The position numbers and the translations under genes were made by a program. Shown piece by piece: positions 35,901 to 47,609 of a stretch of 64,000 bases of DNA. The stretch is from Haematobia irritans. Taxonomy: Eukaryota > Arthropoda > Insecta > Diptera > Muscidae. The notes beneath the pieces were generated by a model that saw only the letters and a program-made list of their open reading frames with translations, had not been told where the DNA came from and made no database searches. Each line of letters begins with the position of its first letter. Positions within the stretch are counted from its first letter, which is position 1. The DNA lies in the NCBI RefSeq assembly GCF_050003625.1, contig NC_134398.1, forward strand, positions 67,650,891-67,714,890, given 5' to 3'.

Positions 35901-37085
35901 TATTCTTAATAACGTTTTCTAAACTACCGATCAAATATTTATAGCTTTCATTTAAAAGGTTTAATAAACAAACACCAATATATGTCTCAAAAATCCAAAA
36001 TATTCCATGCCTTTACATTCCCTCTTTGCATACCTACTTAAAAGATGCAACAGGCCACGCCAACGCCAACTAGACAACTGAAGCATGCCTACAACAACAA
36101 AAACACATGTGCCTTTATTGAAAACAACACCTCATCCAGCCAAATAAACCATCCACGAATAACAAACACACACACAAACCAGTAAATGAACAAAAATAAA
36201 AATAACCCCACGCTCATGTATACACAACAAGTAACATCATCTTTACATTAATCACATTCCACTATTCCGATAAAGATCTCTGTACTATGCATTAGTCCAT
36301 CGCATCTGCTGACAATTTACTCTAAGAATAATATTCGTAAAGGCACACCAGTTTATGAACGATGAAACGTTTAACTTAAAATTTGCAAAATTTTCATGAA
36401 ATGTTATCTACCATTTTTGACGAAAATGTCTATAAATTTAATTACATGTGAACTAAAAATATTTCATTGGGTAATTTTTTACCAACAATTATTAACTATA
36501 GGAATTGTCAGTAAGAAATTGCTATCCACTTTCAAGTTCATTTTTCGTAAAAAATATTTTCTCATACAAAAAAATCTTATAGTAAATTGCACTTATTATT
36601 TAGAAAATACTTTACATTTCACAAGTAGTTTTATAGCATGACAAACGAATTTTTAACTACCAGTTAAGAAATTTTTTAAGGAAATTTCCATCGTATTTTG
36701 TAGGCCATGAACTAAACGATTGCTACTTAGAATTTGGAAAATTCTTGTAATATATTATTGTAAAAATCTTCTTAAATTTACGAGACATTTTTTTTTTCTG
36801 TGTACATATATCAGTAGTAATACTTTTACACGGGCATGACATTGGAGGAAAGTACTTCCGTGCAAGCATACCAGCTCTTCAAAAATAAAATCTTTACCAT
36901 AAAGATACCCAAAAAGTGCGAATCCACCCCTGTTGTTGTAATCCAACACACTATAACATACCACGCTGGATCTATTCAATGATGTTATTTTGTAATATAA
37001 ATTATGTACTATACAACTTTAGAAAACAAAGGCATATTTTATTGGCAATTTTTTTCTGAAATCTAATTTGGCATTACTTATCACT
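35901..37085. other. Intergenic, with MITE-like end near 36800
   Basis: 36010-36250 is C/A-rich unique-looking sequence. About 36390-36806 resembles degraded TIR elements (GTGAACTAAAAATATTTC, ending CATTTTTTTTTTCTGTGTA). No gene. Confidence 0.4.
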
Positions 37086-37137
37086 ACTATTAAAGGTGCC
37101 CACTGTAGAGCCAAACCCGAACCTCAAGATATGATTT

Positions 37138-37257
37138 TGATTACCGGTATTAATAGAAAGAATCACTTTTTGCCAACACAGGTAAGTTATCATTTTTAAA
37201 CCCAGGTAATACTGCAAGTAGTAACTTTTTGATTACCGGTATTGCTGAAAGAATCAC
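37138..37257 (+). repeat. Two direct copies of a GATTACCGGTATT motif
   Basis: TTGATTACCGGTATT(AATA/GCTG)AAAGAATCAC at about 37135 and 37229, ~94 bp apart. Confidence 0.7.
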
Positions 37258-37399
37258 TAGTGCTTACCCAGTTTTTGCTGGGTTGTTAAAAAAAAAGTTT
37301 GAAAGAAAAAATAGGAGGTAACAAGTGTAAGAATGTCTTTAGCGCCATGCCAAGTTCAAAATGGGCGAACATTTACAAATTTCAAAAAACTTTCAACTA

Positions 37400-37870
37400 T
37401 TTGCTTCAAGGTCACCTTCTGCGGAAAACGTGGAAATATCATCTAAATCGGTTTAGATTTAGGTGTAGCTCCTATATACACACATCGCTCGATTTTCCCA
37501 AATTTGGCCATAATACTCCTATTTATTAACCAATGCTACCCAAGCTTAAAATTTTTATGTACTATCCGATCGTATTTAGACTTACATGTAACTCTTACAT
37601 AATAATATTGCCCGATTTTACCGAATTTTGATTTATTACCCACATTAATTGAGCGATTTTCTATTTTTTAATAATGGACTCTATATTAGTTATATACTAA
37701 CTCTGTAGGTGCAAAATCAACTACAGCTACAACCATATATAATATGACATTTTTGCTCAGATTGTGCCAAAACTCCCATAAAAATGTACCCCTTAAATGT
37801 TCTTAAATATGGAAATGCGGTTTTTCGCTCAAACCAATATAAATGTTACCCCACAAATGCTTATGTTTAC
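37400..37870 (+). repeat. Degenerate minisatellite-like repeat
   Basis: Motifs TAGGTGTAGCTCCTATATA, CATGTAACTCTTACATAAT and CGATTTT(C/A)CC recur loosely. It resembles an old Helentron-type array. No gene. Confidence 0.4.
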
Positions 37871-37892
37871 TAATTCAGTAAGGGTGGTTTAG

Positions 37893-37930
37893 GGTATGAC
37901 ACAGTCGGCCCCGCCCGACTGTGTCATACC
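37893..37930. repeat. Perfect 16-bp hairpin
   Basis: Arms 37893-37908 (GGTATGACACAGTCGG) and 37915-37930 are exact reverse complements around CCCCGC. CGACTGTGTCA is repeated once more directly after. It resembles a Helitron-type 3' hairpin. Confidence 0.85.
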
Positions 37931-38121
37931 CGACTGTGTCAATCATTGCATGTAAGAAAAGAAATCTTATAAGCATATTCATTTATATAAGAAATTTCTT
38001 TCTTATAAGAATATATTTCACAAAAATCTTTCATCGGCTAAACTCAAACTTAGTCGCGGGTTCAACTTCCAAAAAGAAGCACATTTTGCACAATTTTGGT
38101 ATAGTTTCTCTTTAAATTTGT

Positions 38122-38383
38122 CACACCTTATGTAGAATTTTACCAAAAATGCTAGATTTTTTACTTTTAGATAGATTGGTAGAATTAATGTTTTGGTAAA
38201 TTTTGCAAAATATTCAATTTGCAAATACTTCAATTTTCTGTAGAAATAAAAAAAGAAAATTAATTTTGCAAAAATTTTTATAGAAAAACAAAATTCTATA
38301 AATTCAATAAAAAACTTTTCTTAAAAAAAATTTTTACTAATCACAGAATTATCGAATTATTTTTGACACGAGTGGCAACCGTG
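38122..38383. mobile_element. hAT-type MITE H (copy 2), decayed
   Basis: The left end CACACCTTATGTAGAATT is degenerate; the right end GACACGAGTGGCAACCGTG is well kept and inverse to CACGGTTGCCAC. Internal TTGGTAGAATT and ATAGAAA tracts match the copy at 53926-54390. Confidence 0.6.
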
Positions 38384-38423
38384 AATGAATGAACGGTAAC
38401 ACCGTTGAGGAGTTCATTCACGG
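38379..38423. repeat. Nested inverted repeat at a hAT end
   Basis: The outer arms CCGTGAATGAA (38379-38389) and TTCATTCACGG (38413-38423) enclose inner arms AACGGT (38392-38397) and ACCGTT (38401-38406). Confidence 0.8.
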
Positions 38424-38794
38424 AGCTGTGAAAACTTGCAACATCCTATGTGTAAACAATTGAGAAATATTCAAATTACAAAGAAATGACGCTTTTTTAG
38501 CATATGTCCCCATTTTGTGGACTTTTGATACGAATTTTAGGAATGGTATTTACCAATATTTCTAAAAACAAAATTTCCTGCAAAACTCAATCATAATTAG
38601 TTCAACCCATTTTTTAAATCCAAAAAATGTTATTGAAGAAACAAATTGTTGTTTGCCCCAAAACCTTTTTTCGATTACATGAAAAGAAAGTCCTTTCAAA
38701 TACTTTCAAGAGATATATTATATTTAGACCGTTGCTTAGTAAAATGCGCTAAATATTATTTGCACTAATTATTCTGCCTTTTTATCTAACAGAG

Positions 38795-38915
38795 ACTCCA
38801 TATGGACTAATATACAATTTAGAAGACAATGCCAAGAAGGTTTAATATATCTTGAATCCGTTACTACTCCCCCTGTGATTCGATTGTGGAAAACGGTCTT
38901 TCGGCCGTATTTATT
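38795..38915 (+). repeat. Helentron 3' region fragment
   Basis: ACTAATATACAATTTAGAAG and GTGATTCGATTGTGGAAAAC followed by GGTCTTTCG align with about 63655-63730 of the family B Helentron. The terminal hairpin is missing. Confidence 0.55.
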
Positions 38916-39094
38916 TGTCTGATATATCTTCCAATTTACCAATAACCTGATCTAATTTCTTCTTGAGGATCTGGAAGGCTATTTCTAATGGACTTGGACA
39001 AAATGTTGGTATTTCATCATGCCTTAGACCCTTGGCCAATTCCGAGTTTAATTTAATTTAAAAAAATTTAAAAAATTTTAATAATTTAAAAAAG

Positions 39095-39706
39095 TTGGTA
39101 TTGATTCCGAGACAAAGAAGCGGAGAACACATGTAAGGATACTTTTAGGACACAATTCTCTTTTAAATTTGGGGTTTTCTTACTTGCTTCTAGGAATCAA
39201 ATTTAAATTTTTCGCTTTCTCAGCTTTTTTTTGTTTTTTCTTCATATGCTATCAAAGTTCTTTTAAAATAAGAGTTAACGACAACTTTATTTTCCAAATT
39301 AAGACTCGACTTCCAGTAGAAGTTATGCTATGTTTCAAGTAAAAAACCTCTTTAAAATAAAGTTTTGGAAAACGTGTCCTATATTTGAACGATTTTTTGC
39401 TTTGTAGTCAAGATGCAAAAAGACAACAAATTTATAGACAATTTCATTAAATTTAAAGAATTTTTCTGAATTATTAAAGTCAAGTTGACCTTAGCCCAAA
39501 CATTTTTTCTTTCATGTTATGATACCCCTTTTTACGTCAAATCACTTAATTATAAGGACAATACGACTTCATTGAAAAGTTTATCGACTTTTGGACAAGG
39601 AAAAAAGCTTTATATTAGAGAAATGCGTCTTCTATGCTAAGCAAAATTTGCATTCGTATTTTAAAGACATGAAATTTTTGATCTCACGACAATATTTTTT
39701 TCAGTG
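39095..39706 (-). mobile_element. MITE T (copy 2), one end missing
   Basis: Collinear in inverse orientation with 47610-48197: GAAGCGGAGAACACATGTAA, TTTTTTGTTTTTTCTTCATA, GTCAAGATGCAAAAAGACAA, CTTTTGGACAAGGAAAAAAG, and the end ATATTTTTTTCAGTG followed by TA. The left TIR is replaced by AT-rich sequence. Confidence 0.75.
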
Positions 39707-40447
39707 TAGATTTAAATCTTTTTTCCATTCTTTACATCATTGAGGCTACAAAATCATGGTAGAGGATTGGGAAGCACATTTTTTAAGTCATGAACACGAA
39801 TATAGGTGATTCCCGATTATTTCAAATGAAGTTATCTGTCACCTGCACAACCCTAGTACAGCACCCCAGAGTCAATAGCATTTGTAATGCAACATATAGG
39901 CTTAACGAAACACACGCAATCCTGCTATGATATTCTGACTATAACCCTTAAGACTTCCCAAGCAAATACACCCACACTATAATGCATTTGTAGAGATTGA
40001 TAGGCATGCAAGTTCACATACATATATCATAACATTGAAGGATCCAAACTAGTTACTGAAGCCTTTTCAAATAGAGTCCTAGAGATGAGTAAGTAGTCTC
40101 AATGGTCACAATCCTAGCTATTGAATTAGTAACCAATAGTGATGATGTTTTATTATCAAACCTCACTGGTAGGAGAAGGAGCATACGAAGGATGATGATG
40201 GTAAATGTTTCTACTTGCTGCTGGACCAATCATCACAAGATGGGTAGAATTTTAACCACAATTTCCGCTTGATGTCTGCATACAATATGCATACATATGA
40301 CCATTACCACTTGGCCATCACCATGGTAGGCCATAGTGCACCACACCACAATCTACGCACGTGATAGGATTGTACAAAATTAATTTTGCCATAGTGTGTT
40401 GGTGTTCGAACGAATGCACGAGTATGTGTACAGTTCTGTAGCATCTA
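39707..40447. other. Unique-looking intergenic sequence
   Basis: No repeat partner noticed and no convincing reading frame; more balanced base composition than its neighbours. Confidence 0.35.
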
Positions 40448-40920
40448 CAGTCAGCAAACAAAAAAGTTGTACACCTATCAATTTGAAGTAAATTGTGAAA
40501 CGACATGAAAAATATGAAGTAAAAATATATGTATTATACCTTAAATGAAAGCTTCAGATCCGGGCTACAATATAGAGTATGCGTAATATTTTGTTTCTCC
40601 ACACGTAGTACCGACCATTAAATTTGCAGTTGAAAACACTAAGGGCTACCAGACAAAATATAAAAATTTCTAATATTTAGTGTTTAAACCAATATTTTTT
40701 ATTTATTTTTAGTGTACACGTCTTTATTTGGCCAAGTGAAATTAACACTTTTTTTTTTTTTTTTTTTTTTAACAGATATAAATCTAAATTAGTTTTCTTA
40801 ATATATTATAGCCCGGAGCTTTAATTTAAGGTATAATACATATATATTTACTTCATATTTTTTCATGTCGATTCACAATTTATCTCAAATTGATTGGTGT
40901 ACAACTTTTTTTGCTGACTG
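40448..40920. mobile_element. Tc1/mariner-like fold-back MITE, CAGTCAGCAAA ends
   Basis: 473 bp with TIRs of about 110 bp (outer CAGTCAGCAAACAAAAAAGT; inverse ACTTTTTTTGCTGACTG), flanked by TA on both sides (40446-40447 and 40921-40922). A long T run (40749-40770) lies inside. TA duplication and CAGT ends fit Tc1/mariner. No transposase. Confidence 0.9.
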
Positions 40921-40984
40921 TATGTGTCGGTTTGGGTCTTAGTATGGCTTGCAGAATCGGAAATATTGTAGCCATCACATCATA

Positions 40985-41460
40985 GTGATGATGGCGTACG
41001 TGTGTAGTTTCTGGTTGTTATGTTAGGAACGAGATGAATGGTGAAATACCTCCAAAGGCTGATGAATTTTTCAATGGAAGATGCATTGAACAATAACAAT
41101 GTTATTGAAGTTTTAGACGAAATCAAAAGCTCTTTGTTAAGATGTATGATTTCATGGGACAATGATGAGGATGACGATGATGGCATACCTACGATGATTG
41201 CACAACAAACATGGTAAGTGGCAGAGGTTATCAATGATTCGAACAGGTAGGCCCACAGTAATAAGACAAGGCTTGCTAATGGAAAATTTTGCAGTGAATC
41301 CCCTAGGTACCCCAAAAAGCATCGCCAAAGAAGTAGGGAAAATTTTCTCTTTGGTTCCGGAAGTGATGCAAAACTGGCGCAGAAGGGATGAATTTAACAT
41401 GGGCTTGTCATAGGTCGGATGTCCACCATTTCAACAGCCGTTACACTGAATTTGCATCAC
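40985..41460 (+). pseudogene. Possible decayed coding region, unidentified
   Basis: A plus-strand open stretch of about 59 codons begins near 41040 (MVKYLQRLMNFSMEDALNNN) and ends over a consensus-like donor, ATGGTAAGT (41211-41219). A second frame at 41198-41413 contains TGRPTVIRQG and GTPKSIAKEVGKIF, which looks protein-like. I cannot identify either. AATAAA (about 41523) lies downstream. It could be an exon, a processed pseudogene or chance. Confidence 0.25.
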
Positions 41461-41803
41461 TTCTTAAGGTGTGATCCGAATTGAGTGTTTTGGATGTGAA
41501 TTAATTATTATTTATTTTGCTAAATAAACACTTTTTATAATTTTTTTATGATTTTCAATGCACTCTAACGCTTGTCTGCAACGTTTGAATTTTGCATTTT
41601 CGACAAAATTGTAATAAGTTTTACCACTTTATTAATTCTTACTCTGTTTTTAACCTATCTGAAACAAAAAAGTTAAAATTACCCATAAAAAATATGAAAA
41701 ATGTGAGTTATGAAAAATTGAATTAAAAACCTTTCTGTGTACTCGTAGTTAAAATAAAGAACATTTTCGGGAGAACGTTTTTGGAAGTGTTTTTAAAGTT
41801 GTG

Positions 41804-42895
41804 CACGCAGAGAAGAAACATTATTGTCACAATCATATTCGAAGAGCAAAATAATATGATAGGAGCTATTTTTGCGGCAACCATGTAACATTTTCACCTG
41901 CCACCATGTTGGCTCAGTGAACATGGTTCTAAGAAAAATATAATTGTCCTCATCTAAAATGTTATTATATTGATAAAAAGAATTTTGTTTGAATGAAAAG
42001 AAAATGGTCACGATTTAAAATGTTATGGTATTCATTCAAAATGTTTTTCTTCTAGTTAAAAGAACATGGTCACAACCTAAAATGTTTTGATCTTTATGAA
42101 AAAACTTTCTTCATCGTCGAAAAAAGGACGCCACTTGGGAAAAGAAAACACAAAATTAACTTTCTTTATTTGTTTTTATTTATTTATATACTAATTCATT
42201 GTTTACTAGTATTTATAATGTCGTGCAAGCAAACATCACATATTTTTACACACTCTACTTTGGTTCAATTTCAACAATAAGTAATCATTCCATATTTACT
42301 TCATGCCCATCAAATGTACCAACGCAGACATCATGTAACTGCAAATAAAAATAAATGATACCATATATCAAAATGCAGAACAAAAATCAGGTACATTTTT
42401 TTCAATTACACTTTCCTTTTTTGTGTTCACATAAAACCACGTGCCACTTCTGAATAAATAAATTAACACAAAACAGTAAATCCGTATTCTCCGTCCATTC
42501 CAAGAAACAATCAACACACGACTGACGCGCAAAATGAAAATCGTGTGTACCTACTCAATGTTTTTATAAAATTCTTCTCGCTAAATGGTCACGAAAAAAA
42601 TGTAAATGGTCTTTATGGCCATGTAATGGTTCTAGACATGTCTATACTTAACCTATAAAAATACTTTTTTCCCTGTAAAAAAGTAAAAAAATTTAATGGT
42701 CAGGTACATGATTTTCCCGGTCTCAATGGTCTCAAATTCTATCATTTAAATGAGAGAACATGTTTGTGGTATTTTTCTCCGCTCGAAAACTATTTTTACA
42801 AAGACAAAATACATAGTTTTCGCGGAAATTACATGCTCAAGATAAGCATTAAATGGATGCGGCAACCATGTCCAAACATGGTTTTTCTGTGCGTT
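41804..42895 (-). mobile_element. TIR element X (copy 3), complete, inverted
   Basis: 1092 bp, starting CACGCAGAGAAGAAACATT and ending GGTTTTTCTGTGCGTT, flanked by TG on both sides (CA on the other strand). Same internal order as 24481-25627 in reverse. Its right half is duplicated immediately downstream. Confidence 0.8.
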
Positions 42896-43512
42896 TGCCT
42901 TTAGAAGAAATTCCAAATTTTTTTGTTGCACCAGGTACATTTGTTTCAATTACACTTTCCTTTTCACATAAAACCACGTGCCATTTCTGAATAAATAAAT
43001 TAACACAAAACACAATAATTTCTTATTCTCCGTCCATTCCAAGAAACAATCAATACACGACTGACGCGCAAAATGAAAATCATGTGTACCTGGTCAATGC
43101 TTTTATAAAATTCTTTTCGCTGCAAAAAAGTTAAAAAATTAAATGGTCACAAAAAAATGTACATGGCCTTTATGGCCATGTAATGGTTCTAGACATGTCT
43201 ATACGTAACCCATAAAAATACTTTTTTCCCTGCAAAAAAGTAAAAAAATTGGATGGTCAGGTACATGTAATGGTCTCAAATTCTATCATTTAAATGATAG
43301 AACATGTTTGTGGTATTTGAGAACCATTCAAATGCTTATTGCCACCATACATTTTTCTCCGCTCGAAAACTATTTTTACAAAGACAAAATACATAGTTTT
43401 CGCGGAAATTACATGCTCAAGATAAGCATTAAATGGATGCGGCAACCATGTCCAAACATGGTTTTTCTGTGCGTTTGCCTTTAGAAGAAATTCCAATTTT
43501 TTTTTGTTGCAC
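42388..43512 (+). repeat. ~0.55-kb tandem segmental duplication
   Basis: From CAGGTACATTT (42388) to TTTTTTTGTTGCAC (42931), and again 42932-43512. Each unit holds the right half of element X plus the same flank (TTGCCTTTAGAAGAAATTCC), so the duplication post-dates the X insertion. The second unit is slightly longer because it keeps GAACCATTCAAATGCTTATT, which is absent from the first. Confidence 0.85.
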
Positions 43513-43759
43513 GCAAAGAAGGAATATGATCACATCAAACATGTTTTAAGAGCAAAATGTTCTTTTTGTATGGTGACCATGTAACATATTTGTCACTAAA
43601 ATGTTAGTTTCTCGTCAAATATAACCTGCTTGCCGACATCAGATACATGATTTCCGATAAAATAACATGGCTGCGAAAACAATGTTACATGGTCACCACC
43701 CAAAAATAACATTTTGCTCTTAAAACCTGTTTGAGGTGATCATATTCCTTCTCTGGGTG
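43510..43759. mobile_element. 250-bp near-palindromic MITE Y (copy 2)
   Basis: Starts CACGCAAAGAAGGAATATGA, ends TCATATTCCTTCTCTGGGTG, flanked by TG on both sides. Same length as Y copy 1. It inserted at the edge of the duplicated X segment. Confidence 0.85.
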
Positions 43760-44100
43760 TGCGTAGTTCTATTAATCAAGTTGGCATGTTGTCTAAACTA
43801 AACACCCCAAAAAGGGGGCGCTAGTGCCAACTGAACTTTATTTTAGTTCATGAAGATTAGTTGAGTTGAGTTAAATTTTATCCAATGGAATCAAGGGAAT
43901 CACTTTCTTTAGAAAACGTGTAAACAAACATATTTGTCCCTCCCCTCCTAAAATAGTACATCAGTCCTGATAAAATAAGATATCACATTGCTAATATTTA
44001 ATATTTTTCGGTGATCACTTTATTTATTTTTATATCAAGTATTTGGTAGGAAACTGTTATAAAATTCTATTCTGTTCCGTGAGAATATTGTTTAAAAAAA
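43760..44100. other. Spacer with element R-like remnants
   Basis: Contains TTTATTTTAGTTCATGAAGATT, similar to element R. No gene. Confidence 0.4.
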
Positions 44101-44104
44101 ATTT

Positions 44105-44413
44105 AGCAATTGAAAGAGATACAAGATAATCTTTGGGAACTTTCGGAAGTTTTATTCAAGAAAAGAACCCTTCCTCTGGAAACACTAAGGCCTTTTATTG
44201 GAATATTGTATGACCTTGGCGACTACGAAGTAAATAAATTATCATATATTTACGGAATTTGATTTAACGCTTACAAACGGATAAATTTGCGCTGGTACCA
44301 ATTGTTTGGATACATTTATCGAGAATAATCAAAATACTTTCACACCAGGAGCTATCTTCACCATAGATGAGAAACTGTTTCCAACGAAGATTACATGTTG
44401 ATTTACCCAGAAT
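44105..44413 (+). pseudogene. piggyBac-type transposase relic
   Basis: Two open stretches separated by stops and a frameshift. The first (about 44107-44260) includes LRPFIGILYDLGDYEVNKLS, resembling the conserved segment before the first catalytic Asp in piggyBac transposases. The second, after a frameshift near 44307, includes NTFTPGAIFTIDEKLFPTK, matching the TIDEQL motif with the catalytic Asp kept. An in-frame TGA follows. Only about 100 residues survive and no TIRs or TTAA sites were found. It is distinct from the locus at 56359-61364. Confidence 0.65.
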
Positions 44414-44617
44414 GTTAAATAAAAACATATAAATAAAATACAAAATATATATAAATAGAATGAAATTCTGCCTGGATTCTGAAGTTAAAACGAAGTAAAT
44501 ATAGTGTAAAATCCGGATCTAGGATGTGGTGATTTCAAGAATTTTTTTTCAATCTTGTAGATTTAGCCGGAATAAATTCCTGGATTTTGTACAGAAGCTC
44601 TTTGTTTGGATTAGCTG

Positions 44618-44750
44618 CACTCACAACAAAGTGAACTCCCAATTTCACTAAAGCCAATTTAACTTTATTTTAGTTCGTGGAATTATTATGTTTGGAGAAT
44701 GTTTCCTTTACTCTATCCATAGGAAGTTCGTAATGATTAAGGTGTACATT
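44618..44750 (+). mobile_element. Element R (copy 2), partial
   Basis: CACTCACAACAAAGTGAACTCC, then CACTAAAGCCAATTTAACTTTA and TTAGTTCGTGGAATTATTAT. It serves as the empty-site reference for the Helentron at 1538-3921. The right end is lost. Confidence 0.65.
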
Positions 44751-45082
44751 TTCAGAAATTAAATGAATCGATTTGCATGACAAAAACCCCATTGGAACGA
44801 AATCAAAACAAACGATAGAAAAAATCGGTAAAAATAATTCTCATTAATAAATTCAAGCTTTTTCACAAATAAAATTATGGAAACCAATTATCACAATAAA
44901 TTCCGATGATTCACTAAACACAATGTGAATTACAATCGAACAATTAAATGTTACATATGTACGGTGAAAGTTTGCTAACGATTAATTTTCGTTGCGTCAG
45001 ACCAAATTACCCGTTTCCAGTCTTCCAGCATTCAATTCTTATGAATTTTACAGGTTTCTAGATTTTATATTTTTCTCATATA
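44751..45082. other. Unrecognised spacer
   Basis: AT-rich, no repeat partner or gene noticed. Confidence 0.35.
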
Positions 45083-45297
45083 CAGTATGTCAAGAAAGTA
45101 TTTTGACATGGCCAAATATTTCAAATTTCAGAAATAATTGAATTTGAAATATTTTATATTTTTTGCAGCAATGCTGTGTACGTATGTATACTTTGCAAAA
45201 TACATAATAATTTTTTTTCTTTTAAATTTCATTATATTTAATTTTGGAACAAAACATAATTTTTATCTTATTGTCAAAACACTTTCTTGACATACTG
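45083..45297. mobile_element. 215-bp Tc1/mariner-like MITE, CAGTATGTCAAG ends
   Basis: Ends CAGTATGTCAAGAAAGTATT and CACTTTCTTGACATACTG, flanked by TA on both sides. TIRs of about 26 bp with one mismatch or so. No coding content. Confidence 0.9.
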
Positions 45298-46357
45298 TAG
45301 GTCTGGTTTTATCGTAGTCGCATTCCTTTTCGAATTTTCAAGTTCTGCTTCTATGCTTCTATGAAATAACATTTCCTCAATTCAGTTCATTAGAAAATCA
45401 CTCACAACATTCCCTCCTAATGCAGGTAAAAACATTTCTATTCATGTATTTCTATTCACTTATCTATGATATACCTCATACTGCCGAAACTTATGTTTCG
45501 ATTTTTAATCCTAAGTCATATAAACTTATGTTTTAAACAATATTGCTCTCTTTAATAATAAGCTCAAATTGAAATTTGTTTTGCTTTGAATGAAGTCCAA
45601 AGTACTTAATGTTATACTATTTTAAAATAATCTAAGGTTGAAATCTCGTCTGACTTACATGATGTAGTTGAATGATGGTTTATTCGATTTGAAAAGGTTT
45701 TTCTTGACGTTGTTATATCCAAATGATCCCGTTGAAATCCTTCTGTAGAGTCAAAGGACAACTACAAAATCAGACGTCAAAATTAACGATAATGATACAA
45801 ATATGTTATGTATCGTATTGTGTTGGAAACTTGAATTTGGTCCTGTGGTTAAAGTTTCACTCTTCCTTCTGAACAACCCTGAACCCGGCAATTGTTCTCA
45901 CATAGCCTTCAAGCAAATTTCTCCTTCCCAAATTCAAAATCAGCAATTCATCAAAACATTTAACCTTTTTTTGTATGCATCACTTAATTGCTTGTGAAAT
46001 TTTTTGTTTCAAACTTAGCCGATTATTATTATGTTTAAAAATCCAGGATCGCCAATGTATAGGCTGGTTGTAGTCAAGTCAAATGTATTTTTCTAATTTA
46101 TTCAGAAGGCAAAATTTATTTTCTATGAAAGCTCTATATAATATTAAAAATTTAATTTCTATGGTAAAACAAAGAATGTTGACGAAGTTATTTAAGACTA
46201 AATAAACAAATGAAAAATAAAGGATATATAAATTCTTGCGAGTTTCAATTCCGCATATCGGAACATGAGAAAAAATACTTTATCTATGACAATTAATTAA
46301 AAAAGAACACTAGTTTACACTGAAAATGTAACCTTAATGAGAGGCGACTTTTCTTAT
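45298..46357. other. Intergenic, no gene recognised
   Basis: Short open frames only; no repeat partner noticed. Confidence 0.35.
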
Positions 46358-47459
46358 GTACACTCAAAAAAAAGTTTACTTGGATCCACATATTTTCACC
46401 TTCCCTTAAGGATTTTGGTATTGATTCCGACCCAAAAATAGGTCTTCTTTAAAATAAAGAAATTTTTTAGCGACCTATCTGGCTCTAAATCTAAGAGCAA
46501 TAAAATTAAAATTAGGATACAGATCGCATTTATAAAATTTTCATTATCTTTTTGCGGTTTATTAATAAAGGTCCTCACGTACAAACAAATGCCAGTTTAA
46601 ATATCCAAATTATAACGGATACTTCACAGTAAAAAATGTTTTATTAATTCCAAAAAAAAAAACTTTAAACCAAAGACGCCAAATCCTCAAAATAAGTCTT
46701 AGCCTATATTTGAAGCGTTTTTATCTTATATCTAAGGTTTGAACATTTCAGTTAATTTATTTTATTATTATTTTGGCTTGAGGTCCTTTTAATAAAAAAT
46801 CCTTTTTACGATTTTTGATTACTTGTTAACTTTATGCTCCAATATTTCGACTAACATCGTTAGTCTTCGACGGGGATCTACATAAATAACAAATATTAGT
46901 ACACAATGTACGAGTAACACAAACAATTTATATTTACATTAAAGTATTTTTAGGAAATAATCAAAAAATTGTAGAGAGTGATTACGTCTGTTTTTTAGAA
47001 AATTTGATTGCCAACTAAATATGTCTGCGTCCGTGTTTTTTTATGATGTATCTATACATTTGAGAACATTTATCTGTGTCTGTTTTAAAGTTTAATCTCT
47101 TCTCGCTGGGAATGTCGGTGATATAAAGCATCTCTAAGGTATATCGTCGGAACGGAGGACACAGTTAATTTAAGGACAATTTCACAGTTAATTTAAGGAC
47201 AATTTCTTTAAATCCAAAATGTGTTTCTTTACTTTAAGGAACATTTCAAAGACATAGGACTTTAACGAAGGGACGCAAATTTACAAAATTTGTGTCCTAA
47301 ATTTAATGAAAAAAATTTTTGAAGTAAAGATTATAAACTTTATTTAAATTAAAATTTCATTATTTTAAAGAAATTTGTCCTTAATATTTTGTAAATTTTG
47401 CATCCTAAAATTTAGGCTACGTAATCTTTAATATCGCGTAAATATATTTTTTAGTGTAT
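46358..47459. repeat. Cluster of MITE-like fragments
   Basis: Starts TACACTCAAAAAAAAGTTTA (an R-like terminus). GATTTTGGTATTGATTCCGA resembles element T. A separate right end, GCGTAAATATATTTTTTAGTGTA, lies at 47438-47460. A 23-bp direct duplication (CACAGTTAATTTAAGGACAA) is at 47160-47205. Individual borders were not resolved. Confidence 0.45.
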
Positions 47460-47609
47460 TTTGATCTGCTGAATTCGAAACTGAAGGGTTTTTATGCAAC
47501 AGTATTTGAGATATCCCGTTATTTTTAATTTTTCGGCCTTTTTTCACTAAACAAATCATATCTCGAGCTAGAAATGTCCGATTATATCGTTGTTGGTACT
47601 TGAATAATA

